DNA from: Gammaproteobacteria bacterium
GTDB taxonomy: Bacteria > Pseudomonadota > Gammaproteobacteria > GCA-001735895
Direction: 5' to 3'
Assembly: GCA_024686195.1 (NCBI GenBank)
Contig: JAIBDO010000004.1
Coordinates: 1 to 37,932 of the forward strand
DNA: 37,932 nucleotides
A program made the position numbers and the translations under genes. The notes beneath the pieces are model-generated. The model was not told the origin of the DNA, ran no database searches, and saw nothing but the letters and a program-made list of their open reading frames with translations. Each line of letters opens with the position of its first letter. Positions within the stretch are counted from its first letter, which is position 1. Below, one piece after another: positions 1-8,969 of the stretch.

Positions 1-529
1 CCAGGCCTCGACCGCGGAAGTCGGGATGGGTGCATATACCACTGACCTCGCGCAGCGTGCCCGCGTGCATGCGTTCACCGGCCATCGCCGCCAGGCTCCC
101 ATTTTCGAACCAGCCGAAGTATTCACCAAGCTCGATGGTTCTCGGCCCGAAAGGTCCGGGATTGGTCAGCTGTGCCAGCGCAAACGCCTCGGTCGCATGC
201 TGTGGGCCGAGCCTGATCGCGTCAGGAAACTCATCAACTTCGGGCATCGCTGCATCCCAGACCATCCTGAACATGACTTTCTCGACATGAATGCTCCAGC
301 CTGCAGGCGCTTCGCCTTTCCACTGTGGGCAATAAAGTTTTTCATCGGGCTGGCAATAGGTGGCCAGCGTGTCGAAGTCAGGACGCGCGGGATCGGCAAA
401 GCCGATGATGGGCGAAAAGCCGGTGGCGTAGCGTCGCGCATCCTTCGCACCGGAGGCGTACTGGGCATGCGGACCGGTGAGGGTGAACCAGGTGATGTTG
501 TCGAGCAATTGATTCATCGTCTGGTGCAT
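1..529 (-). CDS. GNAT-family N-acetyltransferase, 3' end off window
   Basis: The reverse strand reads as an open frame from an ATG at 529 down to the window edge, about 176 codons, with no stop. A GGAGG ribosome binding site lies at 537-541, seven bases before the ATG. The last residues visible are EVSGICTHPDFRGRGL. This is the classic GNAT acetyl-CoA binding motif A (V-x-T/C-H-P-x-x-R-G-x-G), seen in FR47-type acetyltransferases. The upstream part (GPFGPRTIELGEYFGWFENG and MAGERMH) fits the central strands of that fold. The acceptor substrate cannot be told. A second in-frame ATG five codons downstream (MNQLL) is a possible alternative start. The family call is firm; the C-terminus lies outside the window. 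Confidence 0.85.
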   Translation of the reverse strand, partial: MHQTMNQLLDNITWFTLTGPHAQYASGAKDARRYATGFSPIIGFADPARPDFDTLATYCQPDEKLYCPQWKGEAPAGWSIHVEKVMFRMVWDAAMPEVDEFPDAIRLGPQHATEAFALAQLTNPGPFGPRTIELGEYFGWFENGSLAAMAGERMHAGTLREVSGICTHPDFRGRGL

Positions 530-552
530 GCGAATACCTCCAATGTGAGCAC

Positions 553-693
553 ATTCGGGGACAGTATACCTAATCCAAATTTCTTATTAACGATTTACCA
601 GGCTGTGCTCGGGTCGCCAGTGCAGGAAGGCTGGCAACTGGAAGACTGTCATTCAACAGATAGACTGTCGCCCGAATTCCCGAATTCCCGAAC
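553..693. repeat. Dispersed palindromic repeat, copy 1
   Basis: The left end reads ATTCGGGGACAGTATACC at 553-570. The right end, TAGACTGTCGCCCGAATTC (661-679), is an imperfect inverted copy followed by a short tandem CCGAATTC stutter. The interior (about 595-660, containing CCAGTGCAGGAAG) is shared with the copy at 10150-10240. It lies between two minus-strand genes and codes for nothing visible. Confidence 0.7.
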
Positions 694-774
694 TACTCAT
701 GACTGAACAATTTAACAGCAATAGCGCGCTGACTGCTGTGTGCTCCGCAGCGATCTACCGATGGCGGTGGCCTG

Positions 775-1296
775 CTAGAAGGATTCGATCTTTGACTCGC
801 CGAAACCGTTAAACCAGGGTTCGATGTCAGCATCGGAGCTCGATACTTTCGATACATGCGCTTCAATGCACTGCATCGTGTCGACCGCGGAAATGATATG
901 GGTGTTGAGTAAAACCGCATTCTCAACTGGCAGGCCGTAAATTATCAGGAATGTTTTCTCATCCGCTCGACCAAGGAATAACTGATCGCGGGTAGCAGCG
1001 CTCTGGGTGACGACCATTTCCACGATGGCATTGGCGCAGGCCATGGGTGTTATTGCTTTATCGATTTTTGGGGTGATGACAGAAATGCTGGTGGTTCCTG
1101 CGTTGCCGCGTAATCGAAAGAAAGGTTCGTCTACATTCATGGGATGCACTTCCATATCGATCTCCGGCATGCCGGGAATCGTAATGCGAACCTTTGGGTC
1201 AGACAGTTCAATGCTCAGGGGAGGCGTAGTTTCGCTCGCATGAAGACAGGTTGTAAAAAAGACGCTCAGGGCTATGGAGGTAAGTAGTTTTTGCAA
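775..1296 (-). CDS. Putative secreted protein of unknown function
   Basis: The 173-residue product starts MQKLLTSIALSVFFTTCLHA, a typical Sec signal peptide with probable cleavage after LHA-SE. The mature part begins with a proline-rich stretch and a predicted beta-rich region. It has two cysteines (in PMACANA and TMQCIEA) that could pair. No known family is recognised. No ATG is available at the right place. The frame opens with TTG at 1296, preceded by GGGA at moderate spacing, so the start is probable rather than certain. It stands alone between a repeat (553-693) and the start of the copper region. Confidence 0.6.
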   Translation of the reverse strand: MQKLLTSIALSVFFTTCLHASETTPPLSIELSDPKVRITIPGMPEIDMEVHPMNVDEPFFRLRGNAGTTSISVITPKIDKAITPMACANAIVEMVVTQSAATRDQLFLGRADEKTFLIIYGLPVENAVLLNTHIISAVDTMQCIEAHVSKVSSSDADIEPWFNGFGESKIESF

Positions 1297-1419
1297 TTTG
1301 AGAATTCCCGCGCTGTAAATGATCGATTTCAGTCAGCCGTAAAGTATATATTAAAAGGCAATTATGGCGATATAAAACCTGCCTCTGTGGCAATGGAGCG
1401 GTGCCCGCTTGCGCTGGGC

Positions 1420-1443
1420 AATTAAGGATACTGTCCGCCGAAT
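1420..1443. repeat. Dispersed palindromic repeat, half copy 2
   Basis: AATTAAGGATACTGTCCGCC followed by GAAT is the inverted-orientation end of the same repeat family (core GGACAGTAT-CTTAATT on the other strand). The preceding GCGCTGGGCAATT also matches the right half of the copy at 8867-8960. No partner arm is seen, so this looks like a solo half. Confidence 0.6.
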
Positions 1444-1466
1444 AGATGAACCTCTGGCATTAGTTG

Positions 1467-1494
1467 TTGTCTAGATTCGGTGAACTGCTAGACT
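1467..1494 (+). promoter_or_regulatory. Possible promoter with inverted repeat upstream of the copper genes
   Basis: GTCTAG (1469-1474) and CTAGAC (1488-1493) form a 6-base inverted repeat with a 13-base spacer. They overlap a weak TTGTCT ... TAGACT pair spaced by 16 bases. The position, about 70 bases before the likely start of the 1563 gene, suits a metal-responsive promoter. It does not clearly match the known CueR or CusR boxes, so this is a tentative reading. Confidence 0.2.
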
Positions 1495-1562
1495 ATTCGC
1501 TGGCAGCACTACTTGAATTTCCACTAAAAAAACAAGGAATCAAGCTCCAGAAAACGCACCCC

Positions 1563-1940
1563 ATGGATCGACGACACACAAAACTCATCTCGACGCTAAT
1601 GGCGTTGCTGATGTTTATCTCCCCGATCAGTAGCCTGGCGATGCAGTCGGCTATGCAATCGGCGATGGCAGGGGACCACTCCAGCCATTGCCAGGAATCA
1701 GGTGCCGATTCGCATGCTCATTCCATGATCGGCGAGAATATGGAGTCCATCCAGTGTCTGATGGAACATTGTGCTGATGTTTGTGCTTCTATGCAGCATT
1801 GCTCAAGCCAGGCACCCATTATTCTCTCTCAGACCGACCATCAGGGTTATCTTAAAGGGCAAAGGCTCGCGTTAGACCCGGTAAAAGATTCTCATCTCTC
1901 CGTACACCCCCCAGGCTTATACCGCCCACCCCGGGCCTGA
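1563..1940 (+). CDS. Small His/Cys/Met-rich periplasmic protein (CopL/DUF2946-like)
   Basis: The 125-residue product starts MDRRHTKLISTLMALLMFIS, a Sec-type signal ending near LAMQS. The mature part has many potential metal ligands: repeated MQSAM, HSSHCQESGADSHAHSM, ECLMEHCADVC-like spacing and CASMQHC. The tail ends GLYRPPRA, as in the short DUF2946/CopL-type proteins found beside copper-resistance genes. An in-frame TTG 33 codons upstream would spoil the signal peptide, so the ATG at 1563 is preferred even though its Shine-Dalgarno is poor. It lies 119 bases before cusC on the same strand. A role in periplasmic copper binding or sensing is inferred from composition and position. Confidence 0.6.
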   Translation: MDRRHTKLISTLMALLMFISPISSLAMQSAMQSAMAGDHSSHCQESGADSHAHSMIGENMESIQCLMEHCADVCASMQHCSSQAPIILSQTDHQGYLKGQRLALDPVKDSHLSVHPPGLYRPPRA

Positions 1941-2059
1941 TTCTCTCTCCTTTAGCCGGTATTCAATGACCTGACTACCGGTTCGATTCTGTTACGGGCC
2001 AGTCGCGACTGCGTCCGCTATACACCCGGGCATTACGCCCATGCTTTAACCCGAGAGAT

Positions 2060-3400
2060 ATGTCGATGAAGTTACTGTCGAATAGAGATTCAATCCGTTT
2101 TTGTTTCCCCAGCCTTCTTTTAATGCTGATGTTGGCTGGGTCGAATAGTCTGGCCGCGGAGGTGCTGACCTTGAAAAAGGCAGAATATCTCGCGCTGCAG
2201 AACGAGCCCGGAATACTGGGGCTGGACGCTAAAACGCAATCCATGATGCAAAAAAGCATCGCTGCCGGCGAGCTTATGGATCCGAAGCTGCAGTTTGGTG
2301 TTCTCAATCTGCCAACTGACAGCTTTGAATTCGATCAGGAGAATATGACCCAGTTCAAGGTGGGCTACATCCAGCAATTCCCGTCAGGCGATAGTCGCGA
2401 GCTAAAGCGTGACAAAGCCGTTAGCCAATCGCGCCAATTTCAACACCAGATCGAAGAGCGCAAGCGCCAGCTGTTGACCCGGGTGCGGCTCTCTTACCTT
2501 GAAACAATTTACTGGGAGCAGGCGCGTGAGACCGTGCAGCAAAACCGGCAACTGGTCAGCCAGTTATCAGAATATGTGCAATCTCTGTTCGCGGTTGGAC
2601 GCACCAACCAGTTTGAGTTCATTAGCGTTCAACAACGGCTGAGCAAGCTGGACGATCGCTTGACTCAAATCGAACAGAACATAAGCGATGAGCGCTACAG
2701 ATTGTCGGAATGGGTCGGCGAGAGGTTCACCGAATTACCGCTAAGCGCTGGTCTGCCGGTGCTTGGACAAATTCCCTGGGAGCAACTTGATCTCGAGCAA
2801 ATCAATCAGTTGATTGCCCAACATCCAAAAATCCAGGAAATCAATAATCAGATCGACGTCAGCCGCATGGATCTGGAGTTGATTCGCGAGAGCGAGAAAC
2901 CGGGCTGGGCTTTGAATGTCAGTTACGCCTATCGCGAAGACGCGCCCGACGGCACGGATCGAGCTGATTTCTTCTCGGCCATGGTAACCCTGGACCTGCC
3001 GCTGTTCACCGAAAACAGGCAGGAAAAGCAACAACAGGCTCAACACTACGAAGTCAAAGCAAGTCAGCTGCAGCGTGACGCGATGCTGCGAAAATTGCGT
3101 TCTGATGTTCTGCGCCTGAAGACCAACCTCGAGCTGTCGGAACAACGCGTTGAGTTATACCGCGAGACCCTGGTGCTGCAGGCCGAACAGCGCTCTCAGG
3201 CTGCCTTGCAAACCTACCGGTCGGGGAGCGGAAGTTTTGCCGACATCATGCAGGCCTACATGGATGCACTGAACATACAGCTGGAGCAGAAACGCATTCA
3301 GATCGACAGCCTGAAATCCCGGGCACGATTATTGTATTTCCTGCAGGCATCGTCTGACGCGGAAAACACTCCCGCATCCTCATCAAATTATTCGAACTAG
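2060..3400 (+). CDS. cusC: CusC-like outer-membrane efflux channel (TolC family)
   Basis: The product of 446 residues has a signal peptide at about 1-32 (hydrophobic LLLMLMLAGSNSLAA, no lipobox cysteine, unlike E. coli CusC). Two OEP repeats of long amphipathic helices follow, at about 40-240 and 255-430. Typical TolC-family segments include RLSYLETIYWEQA, YVQSLFAVGRTNQFEFISVQ and a late LQTYRSGSGSFADIMQ. It would form the trimeric outer-membrane and periplasmic duct that receives Cu(I)/Ag(I) from CusBA. It is the first gene of a tight operon, ending nine bases before cusB. The channel assignment is strong. Metal specificity comes from the neighbours rather than from this protein. Confidence 0.88.
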   Translation: MSMKLLSNRDSIRFCFPSLLLMLMLAGSNSLAAEVLTLKKAEYLALQNEPGILGLDAKTQSMMQKSIAAGELMDPKLQFGVLNLPTDSFEFDQENMTQFKVGYIQQFPSGDSRELKRDKAVSQSRQFQHQIEERKRQLLTRVRLSYLETIYWEQARETVQQNRQLVSQLSEYVQSLFAVGRTNQFEFISVQQRLSKLDDRLTQIEQNISDERYRLSEWVGERFTELPLSAGLPVLGQIPWEQLDLEQINQLIAQHPKIQEINNQIDVSRMDLELIRESEKPGWALNVSYAYREDAPDGTDRADFFSAMVTLDLPLFTENRQEKQQQAQHYEVKASQLQRDAMLRKLRSDVLRLKTNLELSEQRVELYRETLVLQAEQRSQAALQTYRSGSGSFADIMQAYMDALNIQLEQKRIQIDSLKSRARLLYFLQASSDAENTPASSSNYSN

Positions 3401-3409
3401 AGGCTCAAA

Positions 3410-5371
3410 ATGAATCGATTACTCATTGGTTTTATCTTTATCGTTCTGGGCATCACGATCGGCTATTCCGCGCAATCGCATATCCGCGAGATCCTCGTTA
3501 GCAGCGGGCTTTCAGATGCAAAAAGCATGGATGGCTCAGGCGCGTCGGAAAGAGAGGTTCTTTACTGGGTTGCGCCAATGGACGCGAACTATCAGCGCGA
3601 CCAACCCGGTAAATCGCCCATGGGCATGGACCTGGTGGCCGTCTACGCCGATGAAGCCAGCTCGGAAGCGGGCGTTGTCAAGATTAACCCGACGGTCGTC
3701 AACAATCTAGGTGTGCGCACCAGCAAGGCCACACTGGGCGTACTTAACCGTGATATCGATACCGTTGGCTATATCGGTTTTGACGAAGAGAAGATCTTCC
3801 ACGTGCATACACGTGTCGAGGGCTGGATCGAGCGCCTGCTGGTGAAGACCGAAGGGGAAAAAGTCAAAAAGGGTCAGAAACTTTTCGAGATCTATAGCCC
3901 GGAACTGGTCAACGCGCAGGAGGAGTATCTGTCTGCGCTGAACAGCAAGAATGAATTTTTGGTAAAGGCATCGGAAAAACGACTGCGTCTACTGGGGATC
4001 GGAAAGCAGCAAGTCAGGCGTTTGAAAGAATCTCGCAAAGTCCGCCAACGGATCGATTATTTCGCAGAACACACGGGGTTTTTAGATGTGCTGAATATCC
4101 GCGAAGGCATGTTTGTCAAACCAGCGACTGACATACTCTCGATCGGCCAGCTGGATACTGTCTGGGTTATTGCCGAGGTATTCGAGCAGCAGGCTAGCTG
4201 GATCAGTGCCGGGCAGGACGTCGACATGTCGGTGACAGCCCTTCCCGGACGCAGCTGGAGTGGGAAGGTGGATTACATCTATCCTGTGCTCGATGCCAGC
4301 ACCCGGACTTTAAGGGTCAGAGTGCGTTTCGATAACCCGGATTTCCTGTTAAAGCCTAATATGTATGTGCGCCTGCAGATTCATGCCGCCACCGATCAAC
4401 AAACCATTTACATCCCGCGTGAAGCGCTGATACGCAGCGGCAGGATGGACCGGGTCGTGCTTGCGTTGGGCGAGGGCAAATTCAAATCGGTGGTGGTCAA
4501 CGCCGGAATCGAAAGCGATTCGGATGTCGAAATCCTCGAGGGTCTACAACAAGACGATGTGGTGGTTACTTCCGCGCAGTTCCTGATTGATTCCGAATCC
4601 AGTTTGACCGCTGAATTCGGGCGTATGGAGGACGCCGAAATGGCTATGAGCAAGGATGCAAGCCCCGATGAGGCCTGGGTAGACGGCGAGGTAACTGCGG
4701 TAATGGCTGGCCACAACATGCTGACCGTGCAACACCAGCCGGTCGACAGTTGGGGCTGGCCGGAGATGGTCATGGACTTCACTGTCAACGAGTCCATTGC
4801 GCTCGACGATTTCAAGGCTGGATCGACTATCCGTATGCTTGTGCAAAAGCTGGCATCCGGTGGCCTCGAGGTGGTTGAGATTGAAGCTGCGGATATGAGC
4901 CCAGACATGGACGACACGATGGTGTGGGTAGACGGGGAGGTTACCGCGGTCATGCCGGGTCACAACATGCTGACCATTCAGCATCAGCCGGTAGACGCCT
5001 GGGGCTGGCCGGTGATGACGATGGATTTCAATGTCGACAATGACGTTCCCATCGCGCACATCAAGAACGGTGAAGCGATTCGCTTCCAGGTTAAAAAGCT
5101 GGACAGCGGCGGTATCCGCGTCGTCGCTATCGACGATGACCGGGTTGCCTGGGTTAAAGGCCGGGTAAACCAGGTTAAAACCGATCAGCGCAAGCTCAAC
5201 CTGGATCACCAGCCGGTCGATGCCTGGGACTGGCCGGTGATGACGATGGATTTTCCGCTCGCCGACGCGGTTGATATCAAGCAGTTCAAGGAAGACCAGA
5301 AAGTCCAGGTTCTGGTGATCAAGAAAGAATCCGGTGCCATCGAAATCATCGATGTAAAAAAGGAGATGTAA
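3410..5371 (+). CDS. cusB: CusB-like periplasmic adaptor with three C-terminal CusF domains
   Basis: This 653-residue protein has, in order: an N-terminal anchor (about 5-22); a heavy-metal-binding YHS-like segment at 50-80 (YWVAPMD ... GKSPMGMDLV); the barrel-sandwich and beta-barrel core of RND adaptors (about 90-395); then three CusF-type OB-fold repeats at about 422-492, 505-575 and 580-653. Each repeat keeps the E. coli CusF Cu(I)/Ag(I) ligand spacing His-x7-Trp-x2-Met-x-Met: H442/W450/M453/M455, H525/W533/M536/M538 and H600/W608/M611/M613. The protein should link CusA to CusC and also pass metal to the pump, which explains the absence of a separate cusF here. CusB is usually about 400 residues. 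A CusF fusion is known in some homologues, but three in tandem is unusual. It ends one base before cusA. Confidence 0.92.
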   Translation: MNRLLIGFIFIVLGITIGYSAQSHIREILVSSGLSDAKSMDGSGASEREVLYWVAPMDANYQRDQPGKSPMGMDLVAVYADEASSEAGVVKINPTVVNNLGVRTSKATLGVLNRDIDTVGYIGFDEEKIFHVHTRVEGWIERLLVKTEGEKVKKGQKLFEIYSPELVNAQEEYLSALNSKNEFLVKASEKRLRLLGIGKQQVRRLKESRKVRQRIDYFAEHTGFLDVLNIREGMFVKPATDILSIGQLDTVWVIAEVFEQQASWISAGQDVDMSVTALPGRSWSGKVDYIYPVLDASTRTLRVRVRFDNPDFLLKPNMYVRLQIHAATDQQTIYIPREALIRSGRMDRVVLALGEGKFKSVVVNAGIESDSDVEILEGLQQDDVVVTSAQFLIDSESSLTAEFGRMEDAEMAMSKDASPDEAWVDGEVTAVMAGHNMLTVQHQPVDSWGWPEMVMDFTVNESIALDDFKAGSTIRMLVQKLASGGLEVVEIEAADMSPDMDDTMVWVDGEVTAVMPGHNMLTIQHQPVDAWGWPVMTMDFNVDNDVPIAHIKNGEAIRFQVKKLDSGGIRVVAIDDDRVAWVKGRVNQVKTDQRKLNLDHQPVDAWDWPVMTMDFPLADAVDIKQFKEDQKVQVLVIKKESGAIEIIDVKKEM

Positions 5372-5372
5372 C

Positions 5373-8300
5373 ATGATTGCCGCCATTATTCACTGGTCGA
5401 TACGCAATCGATTCTTCGTCATTTTATCGACCCTGATACTGTTGGGTGCGGGCGTTTACGCCGTCAAACAAACGCCCATCGATGCGATACCGGATTTGTC
5501 CGACGTGCAGGTCATCGTTAAAACCAGCTACCCCGGGCAGGCGCCGCAGGTGGTGGAGGACCAGGTCACCTACCCGTTGACCACCGCCATGCTTTCCGTG
5601 CCCAAGGCGGTCACCGTACGTGGCTTTTCGTTCTTCGGAGATTCCTATGTTTATGTCATTTTCGAGGAAGGCACCGATCTGTACTGGGCTCGCTCGCGGG
5701 TGCTGGAATACCTGAGTCAGGTCTCCGCCTCCCTGCCCGCTGCCGCCAAACCGCAACTCGGACCAGATGCGACCGGCGTCGGTTGGGTGTTCGGTTATGC
5801 GCTGGTCGATCGTAGCGGCAGACACGACATCAGCCAGTTGCGCAGCATGCAGGATTTCTTTCTCAAGTATGAACTGCAGACGGTGCCCGGTGTATCCGAG
5901 ATTGCCACCTTTGGCGGCATGGTCAAACAGTACCAGGTGGTGGTCGACCCTGATCGCCTGCGCGCCTACAACCTGCCGATCAGCGCGATCCAGATGGCCA
6001 TCAAGATGGGTAACCAGGAAGCCGGTGCGTCGGTGATCGAAATGGGAGAAGCCGAATACATGGTGACCGCCAGTGGCTATCTCGACGGCATCGAGAGCCT
6101 GAAACGTATTCCGCTAGGACTCAATCAAAACGGTGTACCGCTGCAACTCAAGGATGTCGCCGATGTCATTACCGGGCCGCAAATCCGCCGTGGTATCGCC
6201 GACCTGAACGGCGAGGGCGAGGTCGTCGGCGCTTATGTCGTCATGCGTTTTGGCGAAAATGCGCAGACCACGATCGACAGCATAAAGGAGAGGCTCCAGT
6301 CGCTGCAGAAAGGGCTTCCTGACGGTGTGGAAATCGTGACCACTTACGATCGTTCCAACCTGATTCAGCAGGCGGTTAAAAACCTGTACGAAAAGTTGCT
6401 GGAAGAGTTTATTGTCGTGGTGCTGATCTGTGCCCTTTTCCTGTTCCATTTTCGCTCTTCGCTGGTCATCATCATCAGCTTACCTATCGGCATCCTGGGT
6501 GCATTCGTGATCATGTATGCGCAGGGTTTGAATGCCAATATCATGTCTCTCGGCGGCATTGCCATCGCCATCGGCGCGATGGTCGATGGTGCTATCGTGA
6601 TGATCGAAAACGTGCACAAGCACATTGAAAGCAAGCCATTGACGCCGGAGAATCGTTGGCAGATTATCGGTGAAGCTTCGGTTGAAGTCGGGCCGCCACT
6701 TTTCTTCTCATTGCTCATCATCACCCTGAGCTTTCTGCCGGTATTCACGCTGGAGGCCCAGGAAGGAAAAATGTTTGCCCCGCTCGCCTATACCAAAACC
6801 TATGCGATGGCGGTTGCCGCCGGGTTGTCGATTACCCTGGTGCCGGTGTTAATGGGGTATTTCGTTCGCGGGAAAATAATTCCGGAGCATAAGAATCCGT
6901 TTAACCGTCTGGTTACCTGGATTTACCTGCCGGTTATTCGGGCAGTGCTGGATGGGCCTAAAACCATGATCCTCATCGCCATGATCGTGCTTGCCATCGG
7001 CCTGTGGCCCGCCACCAAAATCGGCAGTGAATTCATGCCGCCGCTGGACGAGGGCGATTTGATGTACATGCCGACGACCTATCCGGGCATTTCCATCGGC
7101 AAGGCGCGCGAGTTGCTGCAACAAACCGACAAGCTGATCAAGACGGTCCCGGAAGTGAAATCGGTGTTTGGCAAGATCGGCCGAGCCGACTCGGCCACCG
7201 ATCCGGCACCGTTGACGATGATCGAAACGCTGATACAGCTTAAGCCGAAATCGGAATGGCGCCCCGGCGTCACCACCGACTCGTTACGCGCCGAACTCGA
7301 CAGTCTGGTGAAGTTCCCGGGGTTGACCAACGCATGGGTCATGCCGATCAAAACCCGCATCGATATGCTGGCTACCGGAATCAAGACCCCGGTGGGCATC
7401 AAGGTGGCTGGGCCAAAACTGGATGTGATCGAAGCCATCGGCAAGCAGCTTGAACCACTGCTCAAGGACATTCGGGGCACCGCCTCCGTGTATTCCGAGC
7501 GCGTGGCGGGTGGTCGCTACATCAAGGTCGATATCGACCGTAACAAGGCGGCGCGTTATGGGCTCAACATAGCGGACGTACAAAGCGTTATTAAAATGGC
7601 GATAGGCGGAATGAGCGTTGCGCAAACCATCGAGGGACTGGAGCGCTATCCGATCAATATCCGCTATCCGCAGGCCTATCGAGACTCGGTCGAGAAAATA
7701 CGCTTGTTGCCATTGACCACAAAAAACGGTCAGCGCATTGCGCTCTCGGATGTGGCCGATGTGCGCATCGAGGACGGACCACCGGCGATTAAGAGCGAGA
7801 ATGCCCGCCTGAATGGCTGGACGCTGGTCGATATCGCCGATCGTGATCTTGGCTCCTATGTTGAAGAGGCCCAGCGTGTGGTGGCGGATAATCTCGAATT
7901 GCCCGCGGGTTACTCGATTGCCTGGTCGGGTCAGTACGAGTATATGGTGCGTGCCAGGGAACGCCTGTCCGTCGTAGTCCCGTTGACGCTGGCCATTATC
8001 ATGCTGCTGCTGTACATCAACTTTCGTAACGTGGTCGAAGTGCTGATCATCATGGGCACGCTGCCCTTTGCGCTCATCGGTGGCATCTGGCTGATTTATC
8101 TGTTGGGCTACGATATGTCGGTCGCCGTGGGCGTGGGCTTCATCGCCCTGGCCGGGGTGACCGTGGAAATCGGCGTGTTGATGCTGGTGTACCTGAACCT
8201 GGCATTTTCCCGGGTCAAGCTAAAGGCGATGAATGAAAATCGCGAACTGAACCGGGATGAAATACGCAGCGCAGTCGAGGAGGGTGCGGGCCGGCGCGTG

Positions 8301-8525
8301 CGCCCGATCATGATGACCGTTGCGGCTATAGTGGTTGGCCTGATTCCGATCATGTTCGGCGAAGGTACCGGATCGGAAGTCATGCAAAGGATCGCCGGGC
8401 CAATGATTGGCGGCATGATAAGTTCTCTGGTACTGACGTTGCTGGTGATTCCGGCGATTTACTTCCTGTGGAAGTCCAGTACCCGCCTGAAACCCCGTGC
8501 ACCAATATCGAAACAGGAGGCCTGA
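5373..8525 (+). CDS. cusA: CusA-like heavy-metal RND efflux pump
   Basis: The 1050-residue length is typical of HME-RND transporters, and the protein has the usual pattern of 12 membrane segments and two large periplasmic loops. The three methionines that carry Cu(I)/Ag(I) in E. coli CusA (M573, M623, M672) have matches with identical spacing: M566 in MYMP, M616 in LTMIET and M665 in RIDMLATGIK. This supports monovalent copper/silver export over Zn/Co/Cd. The membrane segment with GAMVDGAIVMIEN carries the proton-relay acidic residue. The protein is expected to be a trimeric proton-driven pump with CusB and CusC. AGGAG precedes the ATG, and the stop of cusB is one base upstream. Part of its 3' end is duplicated at 8970-9139. 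Confidence 0.95.
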   Translation: MIAAIIHWSIRNRFFVILSTLILLGAGVYAVKQTPIDAIPDLSDVQVIVKTSYPGQAPQVVEDQVTYPLTTAMLSVPKAVTVRGFSFFGDSYVYVIFEEGTDLYWARSRVLEYLSQVSASLPAAAKPQLGPDATGVGWVFGYALVDRSGRHDISQLRSMQDFFLKYELQTVPGVSEIATFGGMVKQYQVVVDPDRLRAYNLPISAIQMAIKMGNQEAGASVIEMGEAEYMVTASGYLDGIESLKRIPLGLNQNGVPLQLKDVADVITGPQIRRGIADLNGEGEVVGAYVVMRFGENAQTTIDSIKERLQSLQKGLPDGVEIVTTYDRSNLIQQAVKNLYEKLLEEFIVVVLICALFLFHFRSSLVIIISLPIGILGAFVIMYAQGLNANIMSLGGIAIAIGAMVDGAIVMIENVHKHIESKPLTPENRWQIIGEASVEVGPPLFFSLLIITLSFLPVFTLEAQEGKMFAPLAYTKTYAMAVAAGLSITLVPVLMGYFVRGKIIPEHKNPFNRLVTWIYLPVIRAVLDGPKTMILIAMIVLAIGLWPATKIGSEFMPPLDEGDLMYMPTTYPGISIGKARELLQQTDKLIKTVPEVKSVFGKIGRADSATDPAPLTMIETLIQLKPKSEWRPGVTTDSLRAELDSLVKFPGLTNAWVMPIKTRIDMLATGIKTPVGIKVAGPKLDVIEAIGKQLEPLLKDIRGTASVYSERVAGGRYIKVDIDRNKAARYGLNIADVQSVIKMAIGGMSVAQTIEGLERYPINIRYPQAYRDSVEKIRLLPLTTKNGQRIALSDVADVRIEDGPPAIKSENARLNGWTLVDIADRDLGSYVEEAQRVVADNLELPAGYSIAWSGQYEYMVRARERLSVVVPLTLAIIMLLLYINFRNVVEVLIIMGTLPFALIGGIWLIYLLGYDMSVAVGVGFIALAGVTVEIGVLMLVYLNLAFSRVKLKAMNENRELNRDEIRSAVEEGAGRRVRPIMMTVAAIVVGLIPIMFGEGTGSEVMQRIAGPMIGGMISSLVLTLLVIPAIYFLWKSSTRLKPRAPISKQEA

Positions 8526-8527
8526 TA

Positions 8528-8836
8528 ATGAAATACTGCAAAGTAGTGGCGATCATGAATGTCACGGACTACAACGTGCTGCATCTGCCCATTCAGCAGA
8601 TGGATGTCCCGGGCGTAACCGTCAGCATGGTTAAAGGGTTTGGCGACTGCGTTAATAACTTCAGCCCTTATGGATTCTCCAACAACATGAAAGTGGAAAT
8701 CTATACCTCCGCAGAACAGGCAGAAGTGATTGCCGTCGAGTTAGCTGCGCTGGGCGATCAATTGACAGAAGGTGGTGGTGTCGTTGCGATCGAACCAGTG
8801 CAGCAGTTGATGAATGTCAGAAAGCTCCAGAATTAG
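8528..8836 (+). CDS. PII-like signalling protein of the copper efflux operon
   Basis: The product has 102 residues. It begins MKYCKVVAIMNVTDYNVLHL, with the beta-strand pattern of small PII/CutA-type ferredoxin-like proteins, and has KGFGDCVNNFSPYGFS where the T-loop would lie and VEIYTSAEQAEVIAVEL after it. PII-like proteins are known next to CzcA/CusA-type pump genes (the group sometimes called PII-NG). AGGAGG lies eight bases before the ATG, and only two bases separate it from the cusA stop, so it is translated from the same message. No classical uridylylation tyrosine site is evident. A role in sensing metal or nucleotide state and modulating the pump is inferred from context; the ligand is unknown. 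Confidence 0.75.
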   Translation: MKYCKVVAIMNVTDYNVLHLPIQQMDVPGVTVSMVKGFGDCVNNFSPYGFSNNMKVEIYTSAEQAEVIAVELAALGDQLTEGGGVVAIEPVQQLMNVRKLQN

Positions 8837-8866
8837 AGCAAAAGGAGGATAGAGTTACGCTTCTAT

Positions 8867-8960
8867 TCCGGGGGATAATTTCGCGGACAGTATACTTAAC
8901 TCTTTGGCGATAGCTCGACACAGGCTGGCGCTGGGGAATTAATTAAACTGTCCCTCGATT
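8867..8960. repeat. Dispersed palindromic repeat, copy 3
   Basis: The left arm is ATTCCGGGGGATAATTTCGC followed by GGACAGTATACTTAA (8874-8900). The right arm is GGAATTAATTAAACTGTCCC (8935-8954) plus a CTCGATT stutter. It sits between the PII-like gene and the duplicated cusA tail, and its right edge coincides with the start of that duplication. Confidence 0.7.
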
Positions 8961-8969
8961 ATCTCGATT

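Noticed and set aside
26-706. Plus-strand open frame of 226 codons
   Set aside because: It is the shadow of the minus-strand GNAT gene, whose motif A and ribosome site are clear, and it runs on into a palindromic repeat.
4544-5386. Long minus-strand open frame opposite the CusF repeats
   Set aside because: It is caused by codon bias and repetition in cusB; it shows no family features and no ribosome site.
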